This document shows, piece by piece, positions 61,196 to 64,000 of a stretch of 64,000 nt of DNA. Source of the stretch: Rhytidiadelphus loreus (Eukaryota > Streptophyta > Bryopsida > Hypnales > Hylocomiaceae); the NCBI GenBank assembly GCA_947034895.1, contig OX344764.1:24304001-24368000 (forward strand), given 5' to 3'. The notes beneath the pieces are model-generated. The model did no database searches. It had not been told where the DNA came from and saw nothing but the letters and a program-made list of their open reading frames with translations. The position numbers and the translations under genes are program-made. Position 1 is the first letter of the stretch. Each line of letters opens with the position of its first letter.

Positions 61196-62716
61196 GGAGG
61201 TCGCCCCCCTGGACCAGCAGTCGCCCCCTTGGACCAGAGGTCGCCCTAATTTTAGAACCCGTACTCGCCCCATTTGTACTTGCACGCGCCCCCATCCGCG
61301 GTCGCCCAAGGCTGAAGTACATGCGCCCCTACCCGCAGTCGCCCAAGTTGGCTTTCCACGTCATTTTGTAAACCTTGCCACGTAGGCAAAATCTATTTAC
61401 CTTGGGGTAAATTTTTTTACCCCTCCGCGACGCGATGTCAAGTAAACTCGACACTTGGTGACACGCGACACGCGACGTCAGACGTCATACACGACGCCTA
61501 AACCCAAAAATATGTCAGACAAGACAACCCTGATTATAATCACCAAACCAATCTGAATCAGTCCAAGTCTGAAGAGAATGATATTGTAAATCTAGAACTC
61601 TAAAGGTCAGACAAAAATAAATAGAGCCTATGAGATACCTCATTATTCTCTTAACGTCAAATCAATATTGAAGACTTGGATCCCCTATAAACTCAGCCAG
61701 ATTATTTACACAATAGGCAAGATTGGATCGCGTACTTGTTACAAGATATTGAAGACTCTTGATTGCACTAGAATAAGGAACATTATTCATAATTTGTATT
61801 TCATTTAGTGTGTTAGGCATCATTTTCTTAGAATACTTTAGGCCAACTTCAATAGGAGTATGTACTGGCTTACGAGAGGCCATATTAAATTTAAGTAGTA
61901 TATCATTAATGTATTTAGTTTGAGATAAATACAATCTTTTTTTAGTTTGATCCCAACTTACTTGAATTCCCAATATATAAGCAAGTATATAAGAAAAGTC
62001 TACATTGTTAGTCATAAAAAAAGAGGAAGATAATAGTTGTTTATTCATGAGCATTGAGAAATGGTAAGTCATTTGAAATTAAAATTAAGTCATCAATGTA
62101 TAAGCCAATTGATGTAGATTTCTTCTTTTAATTCACCATATAAAAATGCGGCAAGAACATCCATTGGTGTACAAAATAATCATTAAGAGTGGCCAAAGCT
62201 AATAAAACACATAATAAAGACATTTAATTACCGTAGAAAAAGTTTTAGAACAACACAACCCTTCTTGTTGGGTAAATCCCTAAGCAACAAATCAGGCCTT
62301 ATAATGAAATAGACTTCCATCAAAATTCTATTTTCTACGAAATAGCTAGCCACTTTGTGCTAATAATAGAGGCATTAGATGGAGGATCAACTAAAATCCA
62401 AGTTTCATTTTTTAGGAGTGAATCATATTCACATTGCATGGCTTGTTGCCAATTTAATTTATGAACACCATCCAAGGCTTCTTGAACGGTTTGAGGCTCG
62501 GTTATTTGAGCCATAAATGCATAAGCATATAAACCAAAATCATGGAATTTAGTAGAATTCCATTGTTCTTTATTAAATCGTGCAAAACTTTACACAAAGG
62601 GAGGAGATGAATGATTACACACTAGTCTTTGTAGCATAGGAGAATTAGAAGAAGCAATAGTTTGATGTTGTGATGAAGGACTCGGTGGTGTAGAAATAGG
62701 AGAGGATGTGTGTAGT

Positions 62717-63495
62717 CTTAATTTTTTTTCCAAAGTTTCTCAATTGGCCAATTTTGTGGTGTGAATGTGGATTTAACAATCATAATTTAAGTTCCACAGT
62801 GTAAATGTTGTACTTAGTTGATTGGTATTTTTTTAGTGATTTTTGGGATTCCAATGGGTTTTTAGTTGATAGATAGTTATAACGGTAGTAAAGCCAATTG
62901 GTATGAAGTTTCAATTTGCCCAATGGGTTTTTCAGTGTCCATGTGAGTGAAGCAGGAGCTCCTTACAATAGGGAAGTAAAAACAATAGGAACGTTTGTGT
63001 AATTGAAATTGTGTAATAAGAATTGAAATTGAAATTGAGTGTGATTGTGTATTGTGTGATGAAGTGTGAAGTTGTGGAAATGGTGACTATGTATGTGGAA
63101 GTTTGAGATTGCCAATTGAGTGATTGACAAAATTGGAAGAGAAAATTAAATAGATAAAAATTGGAGATTGAACAAAGTATAAAAATATAAAAATAATTGA
63201 ATTGAGTAAGAGAAAAGAAAAACAAATTTGAAAGATAAAAATAAATCAATTGGAGAAAATAATCAATGGAGAAAAGCTTGAAGGTTAATTTTGATAGTAT
63301 ATGATAAGTGGTTTCTATATTTGTACCTATTGATTATATAAAAATTTCATATTCTAAGAATAATTCCAATTGAGCAAATCCAATTAGTTAATAACACACT
63401 TGTTGGAAATCTACTTTACCTTCCTATGATTGAACTTTAAAACTATAATTAATTCTAATTAAACCTAAAATTAATTTCACTACAATGAGTAAAGA
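62717..63495. mobile_element. Probable insertion within the copia element
   Basis: Copia coding text on the minus strand stops being recognisable between about 63495 (after ...CATTCTGACTTCAAATC) and 62717 (before CTACACACATCCTCTCC). The intervening 0.78 kb is AT-rich with repeated ATTGAAATTG-like words and CCAATTG motifs. Clear terminal repeats or a target duplication were not found, so boundaries and class are uncertain; it could also be a diverged linker. Confidence 0.35.
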
Positions 63496-64000
63496 GATTT
63501 GAAGTCAGAATGAGATAATGGAGTCATTTTGTTGTTGCTAGGGATATTAGGTACCATGTGAGGTGGAGTGGAAGGAATAGATTGTTGTATTGGATTAGAT
63601 ACAATAAGAATAGGAGGTTGAGGTTGCAAAGGACTTTTATAGAAATCATAAGAAAGTTGAATGGGTGTAATAGTACTATTATGAGGAACAAAAGATGGTA
63701 ATAAAGCATCCTCATGAAAAATGACACTTCGGCTTTAGTTATTGTTATTTGACGAGAATAATCATTATAAAGTCTATAACTTTTAATATCATTCAACTTG
63801 CTATACCCAATAAATAAACATTTGTTTGTTTTATAGTCCCATTTAGTTCTTTTATTCATAGGGGTATATTCATATGCTGGACAACCAAATATGCAAAGAT
63901 GACTTAATGTAGGTTTAGACCTGGTCCATTTCTCAAATGGCGTAGAAGTATGTAAAGAAAAAATAAAACTTCAACTGTGGACATAGCAGGTTGTGGCAAT

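Larger units (their letters stand above)
55409..61532. mobile_element. hAT-ended foldback-like composite element, 6.1 kb
   Basis: The ends are CAGGGTTGTTC and GACAACCCTG, a hAT-type terminus, with a perfect 8 bp target duplication ATTATAAT at 55401-55408 and 61533-61540. It sits inside the copia element between the WTDSDWFGDYN and CHSTSSFYVQLAQ parts of the RNase H region. Inside, from the ends inward, are GC-rich subterminal DNA with GACGTCGCGCGACGTC palindromes and GGGCGA/TCGCCC words. Next, on each side, comes about 0.9 kb of 0.92-kb-family sequence in opposite orientation (left arm to 56612, right arm from 60281). The centre holds a 162 bp tandem array and about 225 bp tandem repeats. I see no transposase, so it would need one in trans. 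Confidence 0.83.
54855..64000 (-). mobile_element. Ty1/copia retrotransposon, degenerate, runs off right edge
   Basis: Pol fragments lie in copia order on the minus strand. The integrase C-terminal part with FGCPAYEYTPMNKRTKWDYK and KCLFIGYS is at about 63770-63900. The reverse transcriptase start is at about 62380-62500 (LNWQQAMQCEYDSL, NETWILVDPP). The RT core LYIDDLILIS is at about 62085-62115. The RT end is at 61660-62010 (LGIQVSWDQTKKRLYLSQTK, KFNMASRKPVHTP). RNase H is at 54964-55400 (QLAQCSISWNSKK, SKHIELRYHFLRQKVKDKE, MWADIFTKRVTKTLPSTKHD). Several frameshifts and stops (for example at 61663) kill it. It is interrupted by a 6.1 kb hAT-ended element at 55409-61532 and probably by another insertion near 62717-63495. 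Confidence 0.93.

Noticed and set aside
1..64000. tRNA, rRNA or snRNA genes
   Set aside because: I looked for tRNA A/B-box words and rRNA text and saw none; a covariance-model search would be decisive.

Overview
This is nuclear DNA from a land plant. Three genes are split by GT-AG introns into 6 to 16 short exons. They are a BTB/TAZ adaptor (BT family, land-plant type), a four-CH-domain fimbrin and a CDT2-type WD40 protein. The rest is AT-rich DNA packed with Ty1/copia, CACTA, hAT and MITE-type elements. Moderate intron sizes and low repeat age suggest a bryophyte or another early-diverging lineage, but the species cannot be named from sequence alone.

Layout. Bases 2-1639 hold the 3' part of an intronless gene whose C-terminus is a TerD domain, a family best known from bacterial tellurite/stress loci. 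Bases 4340-6904 hold a decayed BUD32/PRPK kinase gene (KEOPS complex) with in-frame stops; a 0.58 kb MITE sits exactly in its DFG-motif codons. Bases 6905-12400 are AT-rich, with a second copy of that MITE and degenerate tandem repeats. The BT gene is 13234-17112. Bases 17113-26212 are repeats and small transposons: a 117 bp CACTA miniature, the first 0.92 kb TTAA-flanked element and several dispersed repeat families. Fimbrin is 26724-32422 and CDT2 is 35215-40024, the latter behind E2F-like promoter sites. From 40025 to the right edge I see no intact host gene.

Bases 41700-64000 are a nested transposon landscape. It contains a Stowaway-like MITE, a Mutator-like MITE, TTAA-flanked elements (one inserted inside another), a hAT-type transposase remnant split by a 1.9 kb CACTA element, and a Ty1/copia retrotransposon on the minus strand that runs off the right edge. 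The copia element is split between reverse transcriptase and RNase H by a 6.1 kb hAT-ended element. That element has a perfect 8 bp target duplication, 1.2 kb inverted arms, GC-rich GGGCGA minisatellites and a nine-copy 162 bp tandem array.

The host genes have unrelated jobs: ubiquitin-ligase adaptors (BT with CUL3, CDT2 with CUL4-DDB1), actin bundling (fimbrin) and a TerD protein of unknown role. There is no operon-like logic. The most unusual items are the TerD gene, the TTAA-flanked element family (piggyBac-like target site), the foldback-like 6.1 kb composite and the transposon-killed BUD32 copy.
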